From Achromobacter arsenitoxydans SY8 (GTDB lineage Bacteria > Pseudomonadota > Gammaproteobacteria > Burkholderiales > Burkholderiaceae_B): 64,000 bases of DNA. Shown here in pieces: positions 8,898-18,189 of this stretch; the first letter of the stretch is position 1; the number at the start of each line of letters is the position of its first letter. Under the pieces are notes generated by a model. The model did no database searches. It saw only the letters and a list, made by a program, of their open reading frames with translations, and was not told the DNA's origin. The position numbers were made by a program, and so were the translations under genes. The stretch covers positions 62,001 to 126,000 of the forward strand of contig NZ_AGUF01000001.1 in NCBI RefSeq assembly GCF_000236785.1, in the 5' to 3' direction.

Positions 8898-10279
8898 GCA
8901 TGCTGATGCCCGTCATTGTCGGCGCGGGCCCCGCCGGCATACGCGCCGCCCAGGCGCTGGCCGCGCAAGGCCTGCGGCCCGTGATCCTGGACGAAGGCCT
9001 GCGCCCCGGCGGCCAGATCTACCGGCAGCCGCCGCCCGGTTTCTCCCGTCCCAAATCCGCCCTTTACGGGTTCGAACACCGCAAGGCCGACGCCGTGCAC
9101 CGAACCATGGAAGGCCTGCTCGCCTCGGTCGAGTACCGTCCCGGGTGCCTGGTGTGGAACGCGGAAGGCAAGACCCTGGACGTGCTGCGCGACGGCGTCA
9201 GCACCGCTGTGCCGTATACCCACCTGATCCTGGCCACCGGCGCCACCGACCGCGTGCTGCCGTTTCCCGGCTGGCTGACGCCGGGCGTGTACACGCTGGG
9301 CGGATCCCAGGTCGCGTTGAAACACCAGGGCTGCGCCATCGGCGAGCGCGTGGCGTTCATGGGCACCGGCCCCCTGCTGTACCTGGTGGCCTACCAGTAT
9401 GCAAAGGCCGGCGCCAAGGTGGCGGCAGTGCTGGACACCTCGCGCTTCGGCGACCGCGCCGCGGCCTTGCCGGGCATGCTGCGCGCGCCGGCGCTGCTGG
9501 CCAAGGGCCTGTACTACATGGCATGGCTGCGCGCCCATGGCGTGCCGCTGCGCAGCGGTGTGCGCCCGGTCGCCGTGCAGGGCAATGAGCGCGTGACGGG
9601 CCTGACCTATCTGCAGGGCGGCCGCACCCGATCCGTGGACTGCGATGCGGTCGGTTTCGGCCTGTCGCTGCGTTCCGAGACGCAGCTTGCCAGCCTGGTG
9701 GGCTGCGAATTCGAATTCAACGAGCGCGACCGCAACTGGACGCCGCGGCGCGATGCCGCCGGGCGCAGCAGCGTGCCTGGCGTGTACGTGGCCGGCGACG
9801 GCGCGGCGATCGGCGGCGCCGATGCGGCCGAACTGGCGGGCGAGCGTGCGGCGCTGGCCCTGCTTGAAGACGCCGGCCTTGCGCACGACGTGCGGCGCGC
9901 GCAGGCGCTGGAAGTCCGCCTGGCCGCAAACGGCCGCGTGCGCGATGCGCTCGAACGCGCTTTCCCGTTTCCGAAGGACTGGGCCGCCGGCATCGCCGAC
10001 GACACCGTCGTTTGCCGCTGTGAGGAAGTCACCGCGGGCACGATCCGCCTGGCCGCCCGCACGACCGCGGCGCATGAAATGAACCGGCTGAAGGCGCTGA
10101 CGCGCGTGGGCATGGGCCGCTGCCAGGGCCGCATGTGCGGCGTCGCGGCAGGCGAGGTGCTGGCGCATGCCGTGGGTTGCTCGCCGGCGCTGGTCGGACG
10201 GCTGCGCAACCAGCCGCCGGTCAAGCCTGTTCCGGTCGCCGTGGTGTGCCTGGAACGGCCCAGACAGAAGGCGGCATGA
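8894..10279 (+). CDS. FAD/NAD(P)-binding alpha subunit with C-terminal BFD-like [2Fe-2S] domain
   Basis: A 461-residue oxidoreductase of the HcnB / OoxA type. GAGPAG at residues 10-15 is the first dinucleotide-binding motif, and a second one lies in VAFMGTGPLLYLVAYQYAKAG. The C-terminal part carries Cys374, Cys376, Cys410 and Cys415 (CRCEEV ... GRCQGRMC), the BFD-like iron-sulfur pattern. The start at 8894 is fixed by the four-base overlap with the small subunit; the open frame upstream is only read-through. Together with its two neighbours it makes a membrane-associated amine, opine or imino-acid dehydrogenase. Confidence 0.92.
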   Translation: MSMLMPVIVGAGPAGIRAAQALAAQGLRPVILDEGLRPGGQIYRQPPPGFSRPKSALYGFEHRKADAVHRTMEGLLASVEYRPGCLVWNAEGKTLDVLRDGVSTAVPYTHLILATGATDRVLPFPGWLTPGVYTLGGSQVALKHQGCAIGERVAFMGTGPLLYLVAYQYAKAGAKVAAVLDTSRFGDRAAALPGMLRAPALLAKGLYYMAWLRAHGVPLRSGVRPVAVQGNERVTGLTYLQGGRTRSVDCDAVGFGLSLRSETQLASLVGCEFEFNERDRNWTPRRDAAGRSSVPGVYVAGDGAAIGGADAAELAGERAALALLEDAGLAHDVRRAQALEVRLAANGRVRDALERAFPFPKDWAAGIADDTVVCRCEEVTAGTIRLAARTTAAHEMNRLKALTRVGMGRCQGRMCGVAAGEVLAHAVGCSPALVGRLRNQPPVKPVPVAVVCLERPRQKAA

Positions 10280-11448
10280 TGCAACGCATAGATACCGAAG
10301 TCGCCATCATCGGCGGCGGCATCGTCGGCGGCAGCGCCGCGCTGTTCCTGCGCCGCCAGGGCGTCCCCGTGGTGTTGCTGGAAGCCGCGCTGTGCGGAGC
10401 CAAGGCCAGCGGCGTGAACTACGGCGGTGTGCGCCGGCAGGGGCGCGGTCTGGAGCAGATGCCGCTCACGCGGCGGGCTCACGAACTGTGGGGCCAGTTG
10501 CCGGACCTGATCGGCATCGACGGCGAATACGTGCGTTCGGGCCACCTGAAGCTGGCCTGCTCGGAGGCGGACCTGGCCCTGCTGGAAGCCTACCGCGACC
10601 GCACACGCGGCTTCGGCATGAACCTGGAAATCCTGGGCCGCGGCGAGCTTGCGCGGCGCTTCGGCTGGCTGGGGCGCGACGTGGCCGGCGGTTCCTTCTG
10701 CCCGGAAGACGGCCACGCCAACCCGCGGCTGGTGTCGCCGGCCTTTGCGCGCGCGGCGGCCGCCCTGGGCGCTGACGTACGCGAGGGCGTGCGCGTCACG
10801 TCTGCGGAACATGACGGGGCGGGCTTCATCGTGCGCGCCGGCGACGCGCTGGAAGTGCGCTCGCGCTTCCTGCTCAATTGCGCGGGCGCCTGGGCGGGCC
10901 GCTTTGCTGAAGGATTCGGCGAGGCCGTGCCCGAGACCTCCATTCATCCGCTGATGATGGTGACCGAACCGCTGCCGGTGTTCATGGACGTGAGCCTGGG
11001 CGTGCAGGGCGGCGGCATCTACGCGCGCCAGGTCGCGCGCGGCAACTGCGTGATCGGAGGCGGGCGCGGCGTCTCGACGGACCCGGACTACGCGCGTCCC
11101 GGTCGCGCTGGCCTGGGCGCGCTGATGGCCAACGCCGCCAAGCTGTTGCCCGTGCTGCGCGGCGCCCAGGTCATTCGCTTCTGGACCGGCGTGGAAGGCA
11201 ACATGCCCGACCACAACCCGGTGCTGGGGCCTAGCGCCACGACCCCCGGACTGTTTCATGCCTTCGGCCTGTCGGGCGCCGGTTTCCAGATCGGGCCGGC
11301 CGTGGGCGAAGTGCTTTCCGAACTGGTCGTGCGCGGCCGTTCCTCCATTCCTGTCGATGCCTTTCGCATTGAACGGTACGCGGCCGCCGCTCACGGCGCC
11401 GCGGCTCGGCCTGAGAGTGTTCGTGAGCAAACGCTGGAGTCACCATGA
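10276..11448 (+). CDS. FAD-dependent DAO-family beta subunit (HcnC/OoxB-like)
   Basis: A 390-residue member of the D-amino-acid-oxidase/glycine-oxidase fold. The N-terminal GGGIVGGSAALFLRRQG is the FAD ADP-binding motif, and the C-terminal GLFHAFGLSGAGFQIGPAVGE closes the flavin site. This is the substrate-oxidising subunit that attacks a C-N bond. It overlaps both neighbours by four bases (ATGA), at 10276 and 11445. HCN synthase, octopine/nopaline oxidase and D-hydroxyproline dehydrogenase all use this subunit set; the PotABCD-type importer argues for an opine-, polyamine- or imino-acid-like substrate rather than HCN synthesis. Confidence 0.91.
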   Translation: MMQRIDTEVAIIGGGIVGGSAALFLRRQGVPVVLLEAALCGAKASGVNYGGVRRQGRGLEQMPLTRRAHELWGQLPDLIGIDGEYVRSGHLKLACSEADLALLEAYRDRTRGFGMNLEILGRGELARRFGWLGRDVAGGSFCPEDGHANPRLVSPAFARAAAALGADVREGVRVTSAEHDGAGFIVRAGDALEVRSRFLLNCAGAWAGRFAEGFGEAVPETSIHPLMMVTEPLPVFMDVSLGVQGGGIYARQVARGNCVIGGGRGVSTDPDYARPGRAGLGALMANAAKLLPVLRGAQVIRFWTGVEGNMPDHNPVLGPSATTPGLFHAFGLSGAGFQIGPAVGEVLSELVVRGRSSIPVDAFRIERYAAAAHGAAARPESVREQTLESP

Positions 11449-12515
11449 TGGATAAGAAACAGGGCGCGATGCGCCTGACCAAGGGGAAGCAGCTTCTGGG
11501 CGCGACGATGCTGGCGCTGCTGTCGGCCGGCGCGATGGCGCAGCAGAAGACGCTGTACGTCGGCATGAACGGCGGCGACATGGAACGCGCGTTCACGCAG
11601 CACGTGTTCCCGGACTTTGAGAAGGCCAACAACGTCAAGATCGTCGTGGTGCCCGGCACCTCGACCGACGTGCTGGCCAAGGCTCAGGCCTTCAAGGACA
11701 AGCCGCAGATGCATGTCATGTTCCTGGACGACGGCATCATGGCCCGCGCTATTTCGATGGGCCTGTGCGAACAGCTCAACGACGATCCCGTGCTCAAGGA
11801 ACTGTATCCGACCGCGGTGATGAAGGACCGAATGGCGGCCGGTATCGACATCGGCATGACTGGCCTGGGCTACAACACCAAGATGTTCGCGGACAAGGGC
11901 TGGGCGCCGCCGACCTCGTGGACGGACCTGGCGGATCCGAAATACAAGGGCAAGGTCGTGTTCCAGTCCGCGTCCGGCAGCACCTTCGGGCTGCACGGCT
12001 TCCTGATGTTCAACCGCATCGAAGGCGGCAACGACCAGAACTACGAGCCCGGCTTCAAGAAGTGGCCGACCACCATCGGCCCCAACGTGCTGGAGTACAT
12101 CCCCAACTCCGCCAAGCTGGCCGAAATGATCCAGTCCAACGAGGCCGCGATCTTCCCGCTGACGCCCACCGCCATCGCCCGTCTCAAGAAGCGCGACATC
12201 CCGGTGGAATACGCCCAACCCAAGGAAGGCTCCGTCATCCTGATGGTGGGCGAATGCGTCATCGCCAAGAACAGCGAGCCGGAACTGGCGCAAAAGCTGG
12301 CGCTGTATCTCCTGTCCGCCAAGGCCCAGGCCAAGGCGCTGGAAATGGGCGGTCATTTCCCGTCGAACAAGAACGTTCAGGCGCCGGCCGACAACGCCGA
12401 AACGCTCAAGCGCTTCCAAGGCTACATGGCGAACGCTAAGATCCTGGACTGGGATCAGATCAACGCGGCCCGGCCGGCCTTCAACGCCCGCTGGAACCGC
12501 ACGGTCGAACGTTGA
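11445..12515 (+). CDS. Periplasmic polyamine-type solute-binding protein (PotD-like)
   Basis: A 356-residue extracellular solute-binding protein with a Sec signal: basic N-terminus, hydrophobic core LLGATMLALLSAGAMA, and probable cleavage before QQKTLYVG. It has the SBP_bac_8-like two-lobe pattern (YNTKMFADKGWAPPTSWTDL, YIPNSAKLAEMIQSNEAAIF). It delivers substrate to the PotABC-like proteins encoded at the head of the operon. Its gene unusually comes after the oxidase genes and overlaps the beta-subunit gene by four bases. Confidence 0.92.
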   Translation: MMDKKQGAMRLTKGKQLLGATMLALLSAGAMAQQKTLYVGMNGGDMERAFTQHVFPDFEKANNVKIVVVPGTSTDVLAKAQAFKDKPQMHVMFLDDGIMARAISMGLCEQLNDDPVLKELYPTAVMKDRMAAGIDIGMTGLGYNTKMFADKGWAPPTSWTDLADPKYKGKVVFQSASGSTFGLHGFLMFNRIEGGNDQNYEPGFKKWPTTIGPNVLEYIPNSAKLAEMIQSNEAAIFPLTPTAIARLKKRDIPVEYAQPKEGSVILMVGECVIAKNSEPELAQKLALYLLSAKAQAKALEMGGHFPSNKNVQAPADNAETLKRFQGYMANAKILDWDQINAARPAFNARWNRTVER

Positions 12516-12604
12516 AGACAGCGCGCGGCGCACCTGTGGATAAACCGCGGGCGCGCCGCGCGGCGGAACAGGGCGCACGCGCCCTCAGACAGCAAAGGAC
12601 CAGC

Positions 12605-13540
12605 ATGCGCCTCATCATCAACTCCGGCGGCCCCCAGGCCATAGATGAATGGCGCGCGCAATTCCGCGTCTTTGCGCCGGAACTGGACGTCGCAGGCTGG
12701 CAGGAAGATGTGGATCCGTCCTCCGTGGATTACGCGCTGGTCTGGGCCCCCGACGCGGGCCGCCTGGCCACCTTTCCCAACCTGAAGCTCATCATCAGCG
12801 CCGGCGCCGGCGTGGACCACATCCTGGCCGATCCGACGCTGCCGCGCCACCTGCCCATCGCGCGCATGGTCACCGCACGCACGCAGACCGAAATGGCGGA
12901 ATTCGTCCTGACCAGCGCGCTCATGATCACGCGCGGCGTCAAACGGATTGTGGACAACCAGTCGCGCCGCCATTGGGAAATCTTCGACTCCCTGCGCGTC
13001 GCTGCCGACGTGCGCGTGGGCATCATGGGCCTGGGCCACCTGGGCGTCGCGTCCGCCCAGCTCCTGTCGCGCGTCGGCTTTCCCGTCAGCGGCTGGTCGC
13101 GCGGCGCCAGCACCCTGCCCGGCTTGCCTTCCTACGCAGGCCAAGAACAGTTCGGCGACTTCCTCGCCAACACCGACCTGCTCGTCTGCCTGCTGCCCGC
13201 CACCGACTCCACCCGCGGCATCCTCAATCGCGACACCCTGTCCCGCCTGCCCAAAGGCGCCAGCCTGATCAACGCCGGCCGCGGCTCGCACATGGTCACC
13301 CAGGACATCCTGGACGCGCTGGACAGCGGCCACCTGGACCAGGCCATCCTCGACGTCTTCGAACAGGAACCGCTGCCGCCGGAATCGCCCCTCTGGTCCC
13401 ACCCCGGCGTCATCGTCACGCCGCACTGCGCCGCGATACCGGACCGCAAGGAACGCGCCCGCCACACCGCGCTGCTGATCGCAGCGAACGAGCGCGGCGA
13501 AGCCCTGCCGAACATCTACGATCCGCAGCGGGGCTACTGA
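12605..13540 (+). CDS. D-2-hydroxyacid dehydrogenase (GhrA-like)
   Basis: A 311-residue NAD(P)-dependent reductase related to glyoxylate/hydroxypyruvate reductase A. GLGHLGVASAQLL is the nucleotide-binding loop. The catalytic Arg lies in NAGRGSH, the Glu in FEQEP and the His in VTPHCAA. An AAGGA site precedes the ATG at 12605; upstream in-frame codons are not conserved-looking. As the last gene of the operon it probably reduces a 2-oxo acid or glyoxylate released by the flavin oxidase. That coupling is inferred. Confidence 0.88.
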   Translation: MRLIINSGGPQAIDEWRAQFRVFAPELDVAGWQEDVDPSSVDYALVWAPDAGRLATFPNLKLIISAGAGVDHILADPTLPRHLPIARMVTARTQTEMAEFVLTSALMITRGVKRIVDNQSRRHWEIFDSLRVAADVRVGIMGLGHLGVASAQLLSRVGFPVSGWSRGASTLPGLPSYAGQEQFGDFLANTDLLVCLLPATDSTRGILNRDTLSRLPKGASLINAGRGSHMVTQDILDALDSGHLDQAILDVFEQEPLPPESPLWSHPGVIVTPHCAAIPDRKERARHTALLIAANERGEALPNIYDPQRGY

Positions 13541-13605
13541 GAACCGCAGCGCATAACGCCAAGCACACCACTCGTCCCAGCACCGGTGAAGCTCGAACCA
13601 CCGGA

Positions 13606-13760
13606 GCACGGTGCGGCGGCGGCCGGGGCGTGTAGATGCGCCCGAGGGAATCTGAAGGAACCGCCGAAGGCTGTGACGAAGATGACGATGGGGCAGTCCG
13701 GAGCGAAGGCTCCGGACCGCAATCGTAGCCCCGCACGCCCCGGCCGCCGCCGCACCGTGC
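13606..13760. repeat. Intergenic element bounded by a 27-bp perfect inverted repeat
   Basis: Bases 13606-13632 are the exact reverse complement of 13734-13760 (27 of 27), enclosing 101 bases. Inside is a second hairpin with 8-bp arms (13696-13703 and 13710-13717). The element lies in the 314-base gap between the dehydrogenase and AraC genes, closer to neither a start nor a stop. It has no convincing ORF; open frames across it in several phases are GC artefacts. It looks like a dispersed structured intergenic repeat of Alcaligenaceae rather than an operator. The rest of the gap shows only an A-rich stretch before the AraC ribosome site. Confidence 0.75.
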
Positions 13761-13854
13761 GCCTAAAGAACTCAAACAAACTACTCCAACCAAGACCAAA
13801 AAACCGCAAAATCTGCAAACCCCCAAAAGCTACATTGCCCTCCAAGGAGCAAGC

Positions 13855-14688
13855 ATGAAGCCAGCAACGCGATCCCTCTACGCCCAACGCCTGGACCCCG
13901 TCCTGCGCTGGCTGGCGTCCCACCCCGACGCCGACCCCGACCTGCACCGGCTTGCCGACCTGGCCTGTCTGTCCCCGTACCACTTCCATCGCGTCTACCG
14001 CGCCATGATGGGAGAAACGGTCAACGCCACCGTCCAGCGCATCCGCATGCATCGCGCGGCCGTCGCGCTGGCGGGCACCGGGACACCGCTGCGGGACGTC
14101 GCGCAACGCGCCGGCTACGAATCCGACGCCGCCTTCAACCGCGCCTTCGGCGCCGCGTTCGGCATTCCGCCCGGCCGGTACCGGACCGCTCGCTCCCCAT
14201 CGTCAACCTCCAAGGAGCCCGCCATGTACCCCATCGCAATCGAAAACTTCCCCGGCGCCACACTCGCCGGCCTGCCTCACCGCGGCAGCTACCAGGACAT
14301 CGGTCCGGTCTTTTCCCGCGCCTTCATGCTGGCCATCGGACGCGGCATGGCTGCTCCCGAGACCATCGGCTTCGGCGTGTACTTCGACGACCCCGAACAG
14401 GTTCCCGAAGGCCAGCTCCGCTCGTTCGCCGGCATGCCGGTCGCACCCGACGCCGACCTGGGCGGCGAACTCGAACGCTTCGAAATTCCCGCCGGCCGCT
14501 GCGCCATCCTGACCTACACCGGGCCCTACAACGAAATGAAAAAGCCCTACGACTGGATGTTCTCGGAATGGCTGCCCGCCAGCGGCATGGCCCCCGCCGA
14601 CTTCCCCATGTTCGAGCAATACCTGAACGACCCGCGCACCACCCCGCCCGCGCTGCTCCAGACCCGCATCTGCCTGCCGCTCAAATAA
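13855..14688 (+). CDS. AraC-family regulator with GyrI-like effector domain
   Basis: A 277-residue protein with an AraC double-HTH domain at residues ~10-110. HTH1 includes LADLACLSPYHFHRVYRAMMGE and HTH2 includes PLRDVAQRAGYESDAAFNRAFGAAFG. A GyrI-like/SOUL-fold small-molecule-binding domain occupies ~125-277 (IENFPGATLAGLPHRGSY ... GRCAILTYTGPYNEM). This fusion is typical of Rob/SbmC-type multidrug or stress sensors. A strong AAGGAG precedes the ATG. No target is evident; the nearby cytosine-deaminase operon is convergent. Confidence 0.9.
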   Translation: MKPATRSLYAQRLDPVLRWLASHPDADPDLHRLADLACLSPYHFHRVYRAMMGETVNATVQRIRMHRAAVALAGTGTPLRDVAQRAGYESDAAFNRAFGAAFGIPPGRYRTARSPSSTSKEPAMYPIAIENFPGATLAGLPHRGSYQDIGPVFSRAFMLAIGRGMAAPETIGFGVYFDDPEQVPEGQLRSFAGMPVAPDADLGGELERFEIPAGRCAILTYTGPYNEMKKPYDWMFSEWLPASGMAPADFPMFEQYLNDPRTTPPALLQTRICLPLK

Positions 14689-14807
14689 AAACCCCTACCC
14701 GAGCACGCCGGCAAGATACTGCCGCAGCCAGGCGTGCGCAAAGATCCCAGCCGGCGCCAATACCGCATGGCGATCCACGGCGAAACGGTCTACGCGGCCG
14801 GGGTATG

Positions 14808-16088
14808 TCAACGGGCCGGTGTCTGAAAGCTGACCTGGCCGGGACGGCCCGGCAGGTTCAGGGTGGCGGTGGCGGGCGGCGTGGTCGCCACCACCTGGCC
14901 GGCGCGCAGCACCATCAGGCGCGTGGCGCGCAGGCGTAGCGCCTCGACCGGATCGCGCGCCTGCAGCAGCACCAGGTCGGCGCGCTTGCCGACCGCCAGC
15001 CCGGTTTCGTCCAGGCCCAGGATCTTCGCTGGCGTGGTGGTGACGGCTTCGAAACAGGCGCGCATGGCGTCCTGGCCCGTCATCTGGCCCACATGCAGGC
15101 CCATGTGCGCCACTTCCAGCATGTCGCCCGAACCCAGGCTGTACCAGGGATCCATCACGCAGTCGTGACCGAAGGCCACGGGCACGCCCGCCGCCATCAA
15201 CTCGGGCACGCGGGTCATGCCGCGGCGCTTGGGATAGGTGTCGTGGCGGCCCTGCAGCGTGATGTTGATCAGCGGATTCGCGATGGCGGACACGCCGGCT
15301 TCGCGGATCAGCGGGATCAGCTTGGACACGTAGTAGTTATCCATCGAATGCATGGACGTCAGGTGCGAACCCGTGACGCGGCCCTGCAGGCCCAGGCGCT
15401 GCGTGTGATAGGCCAGCGTCTCGATATGGCGCGACAGGGGATCGTCGCTTTCATCGCAATGCATGTCCACGCGCAGGCCGCGCTCGGCGGCCAGTTCGCA
15501 CAGGATGCGCACGGACTCGGCGCCGTCCTGCATGGTGCGCTCGAAATGCGGAATCCCGCCCACCACGTCCACGCCCATGTCGAGCGCGCGCTTCAGGTTG
15601 TCCAGGGCGCCGGGAGCGCGCAGCACGCCGTCTTGCGGGAAGGCGACCAGCTGCAGGTCGAGGTACGGCTTGACCTTCTCGCGCACGTGCAGCAGCGCTT
15701 CGGTGGCCAACAGGCGCGGATCGCACACGTCCACGTGCGAGCGGATGGCCAGCAGGCCGCGCGCTACCGCCCAGTCGCAATAGGCCAGCGCGCGCTCCAC
15801 CAGCGCTTCCTGCGTCAAGAGCGGTTTGAGCTCGCCCCACAGCGCGATGCCTTCGAGCAGCGTGCCCGACTGGTTCACGCGCGGCAGTCCGAAGGACAGC
15901 GTGGAATCCATGTGGAAATGCGCGTCGACGAAAGGCGAGGTCACCAGCTGTCCGGCGGCGTCCACCGTCTGCGCGGCCTGGGCCTTCAGCGCGGGTTCCA
16001 TGGCCACGATGCGGCCTTGCGCCACGCCGATGTCGATGTTCTTGCGGCCGTCGGGCAGCGTGCAGTTATTGATGATCAGATCGAGCAT
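14808..16088 (-). CDS. Cytosine-deaminase-like amidohydrolase (CodA family)
   Basis: A 426-residue metal-dependent hydrolase of the cytosine deaminase group. Metal and active-site positions match CodA: HFH in DAHFHMDST, the His and Glu of DMHCDESDD, the His of GSHLTSMHSMD, and the Asp in FGHDCVMDPWY. It is the distal gene of a minus-strand operon that begins with a BMP-type nucleoside importer, starting 17 bases after the second permease. The operon therefore likely imports and deaminates a pyrimidine or related amino-heterocycle. Strict cytosine specificity is not proven. Confidence 0.88.
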   Translation of the reverse strand: MLDLIINNCTLPDGRKNIDIGVAQGRIVAMEPALKAQAAQTVDAAGQLVTSPFVDAHFHMDSTLSFGLPRVNQSGTLLEGIALWGELKPLLTQEALVERALAYCDWAVARGLLAIRSHVDVCDPRLLATEALLHVREKVKPYLDLQLVAFPQDGVLRAPGALDNLKRALDMGVDVVGGIPHFERTMQDGAESVRILCELAAERGLRVDMHCDESDDPLSRHIETLAYHTQRLGLQGRVTGSHLTSMHSMDNYYVSKLIPLIREAGVSAIANPLINITLQGRHDTYPKRRGMTRVPELMAAGVPVAFGHDCVMDPWYSLGSGDMLEVAHMGLHVGQMTGQDAMRACFEAVTTTPAKILGLDETGLAVGKRADLVLLQARDPVEALRLRATRLMVLRAGQVVATTPPATATLNLPGRPGQVSFQTPAR

Positions 16089-16105
16089 GTTGTCTTCTCA
16101 GCGGA

Positions 16106-17056
16106 TTAGCGTTCGCCCTTGCGGTAGGGCTTCATCAGGGCCTGCGGGTAGGCGGCGCGGCGCGCCATGAACACCAGGGCCAGAATGGACAGGATATACG
16201 GCAGCATCAGGTAGACCTGGTACGGCAGTTCGGGCAAGCCCGGCAGCGCCGCCCCGCCTTGCTGCAGGCGCAGCTGCAGCGCGTCGAAGAATGCGAAGAT
16301 CAGCGCGCCCAGCAGCGCCTTGCCGGGCCGCCACGATGCAAACACGACCAGCGCCACGCAGACCCAGCCGCGGCCGTTGACCATGTTGAAGAAGAACGCG
16401 TTGAAGGCCGCCAGCGTCAGGAAGCTGCCGGCGACGCCCATCAGCGCCGATCCGGCGACGATGGCGCCGATGCGCAGGCGCGTCACCGACAGGCCCTGCC
16501 CTTCGGCGGCCGCGGGGTTTTCGCCCACCATGCGGATCGCCAGGCCGACCGGCGTGCGGTTCAGCACCCAGGCAAGAATCGGCACTGCGGCCAGCGCGAT
16601 CAGCGTCATGGGCGTCTGCCCCGCCAGCACGGGGCCGATGAGCGGTATGCCGTCCAGGAACTTCATTTCGGCAAACGGCGTGATGGTGGGCGGCGTGCTC
16701 ACGCTGGGAAAGGTCACGCGGTACGCGAAATAACTGATGCTGGTGGCCAGCAGGGTCACGCCCAGGCCCGAGACGTGTTGCGACAGTCCTAGCGGCACCG
16801 TCAGCACGGCGTGCAGCAGGCCGAACACGGCGCCGGCCAGCGCCGCCGCCAGCACGCCCACGTACAGCGGCGCGCCCAGGTAGACGACCAGCCAGCCGGT
16901 GAAGGCGCCGGCCACCATGATGCCTTCGATGCCCAGGTTCAGCACCCCGGCGCGCTCGCACAGCAGCACGCCCAGCGTGCCCAGTATCAGCGGCGTCGCC
17001 AGGCGCAGCACGGCCACCCAGAAGGCCGAGGAGCTCATCAGATCCATCCATTCCAT
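16106..17056 (-). CDS. BMP-type nucleoside/nucleobase ABC permease (NupQ-like)
   Basis: An inner-membrane permease of the BPD_transp_2 type with roughly 8-10 helices, 316 residues. The start at 17056 (MEWMDLMSSSAFW) has a perfect GAGGAG site seven bases upstream; a longer frame to 17143 would invade the other permease gene. LCERAGVLNLGIEGIMVAGAFTGW is the classic signature of this permease group. It pairs with the permease encoded at 17067-18140. Confidence 0.92.
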   Translation of the reverse strand: MEWMDLMSSSAFWVAVLRLATPLILGTLGVLLCERAGVLNLGIEGIMVAGAFTGWLVVYLGAPLYVGVLAAALAGAVFGLLHAVLTVPLGLSQHVSGLGVTLLATSISYFAYRVTFPSVSTPPTITPFAEMKFLDGIPLIGPVLAGQTPMTLIALAAVPILAWVLNRTPVGLAIRMVGENPAAAEGQGLSVTRLRIGAIVAGSALMGVAGSFLTLAAFNAFFFNMVNGRGWVCVALVVFASWRPGKALLGALIFAFFDALQLRLQQGGAALPGLPELPYQVYLMLPYILSILALVFMARRAAYPQALMKPYRKGER

Positions 17057-17066
17057 GTCGTGCTCC

Positions 17067-18140
17067 TCAAGCCCGGTTGCGGCGCAGCCGGTACTGCGCA
17101 AATAGCGTCGCGACCAGCATGGCGAGCAACGAGGTGGCGACAATGACGTCGGCGATGTAGTTAGGCACGGCGATCGCGCGGCTCATGCTGTCCGCGCCCA
17201 CGAGCATGCCCGCGACGAAGATGCTGGCCAGAATCACGCCCAGCGGATGCAGGCCGGCCAGCATGGCGACCACCACGCCGGTGTAGCCGTAGCCGGGCGA
17301 CATATCGAGCGTGACGTAGCTGGTGCGGCCCGCCACTTCGATGGCGCCGGCCAGACCGGCCAGCGCGCCGGACAGCATGGCGGTGCCCAGCATGACGCGG
17401 TTCACCGGCAGGCCCAGGAAGCGCGAGGCGTGGGCGTTGGCGCCCACCGCGCGCATCTGGAAGCCGAACACCGTGTAGCGGTTGAGCAGCCACAGGCCCA
17501 GCGCCAGGCCCGCGGCCCAGAGCAGGCCGGTGTGGGCGCGGGTGCGCTCGATCAGCTTGCCCAGTTCGAGGTCGCCGTTGAGCGCGACGGACTGCGGCCA
17601 GCCCATCGCCATGGGGTCCTTCATGGGGCCGTCCAGCATCATGGACACGAACAGCAGCACGATGAAGTTGCCCAGCAGCGTGGTGACGACCTCGTCGACG
17701 CCCAGGCGCGTTTTCAGGATGGCGGGGATCAGCAGCAGCAAGGCGCCGGCCAGCGCGGCCGCCAGCATCATGCCGCCGAACAGCATGGGCACCGGCAGGT
17801 CGAAGCCCGTGCCGTCGTGCAGGCCGCCCACGGCCACGGCCGCCAGCGCGCCCAGGTAGAGCTGGCCCTCGGCGCCGATGTTGTAGAACCGGGCGCGGAA
17901 CGCCACGGCGCAGGCCAGGCCGGTCAGCATCAGCGGCGTCGCGCGGGTCAGGGTTTCGGACAGCGCGAACCGCGTGCCGAAGGCGCCTTCGAACAGCAGC
18001 GCGTAGGTGCGGCCCACGGGGGCGCCGGCCCAGGCCACCAGCAGGGTGCAGACCGCCAGGGTGAACAGGATGGCCGCGATGGGAGCCAGAGCCAGCGCCA
18101 GGCGGCTGGGCTCGGGGCGGCGTTCCAGGATCAGTTTCAT
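17067..18140 (-). CDS. BMP-type nucleoside/nucleobase ABC permease (NupP-like)
   Basis: The partner permease, 357 residues from the ATG at 18140; an in-frame TTG at 18155 is the alternative start, and neither has a clear ribosome site. The signature FRARFYNIGAEGQLYLGALAAV is visible. It ends 10 bases before the other permease gene and follows the ATPase gene by about 50 bases, all on one transcript. Confidence 0.9.
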   Translation of the reverse strand: MKLILERRPEPSRLALALAPIAAILFTLAVCTLLVAWAGAPVGRTYALLFEGAFGTRFALSETLTRATPLMLTGLACAVAFRARFYNIGAEGQLYLGALAAVAVGGLHDGTGFDLPVPMLFGGMMLAAALAGALLLLIPAILKTRLGVDEVVTTLLGNFIVLLFVSMMLDGPMKDPMAMGWPQSVALNGDLELGKLIERTRAHTGLLWAAGLALGLWLLNRYTVFGFQMRAVGANAHASRFLGLPVNRVMLGTAMLSGALAGLAGAIEVAGRTSYVTLDMSPGYGYTGVVVAMLAGLHPLGVILASIFVAGMLVGADSMSRAIAVPNYIADVIVATSLLAMLVATLFAQYRLRRNRA

Positions 18141-18189
18141 GCGAGTGATGCTCAATAGTGAAGGAAGCCGCGCGCGGCGGCATGGGCCG

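Noticed and set aside
13416-13826. 136-codon minus-strand open frame over the inverted repeat
   Set aside because: It starts inside the dehydrogenase's 3' end region and reads through both repeat arms. Open frames in several phases here reflect GC composition, not a gene.
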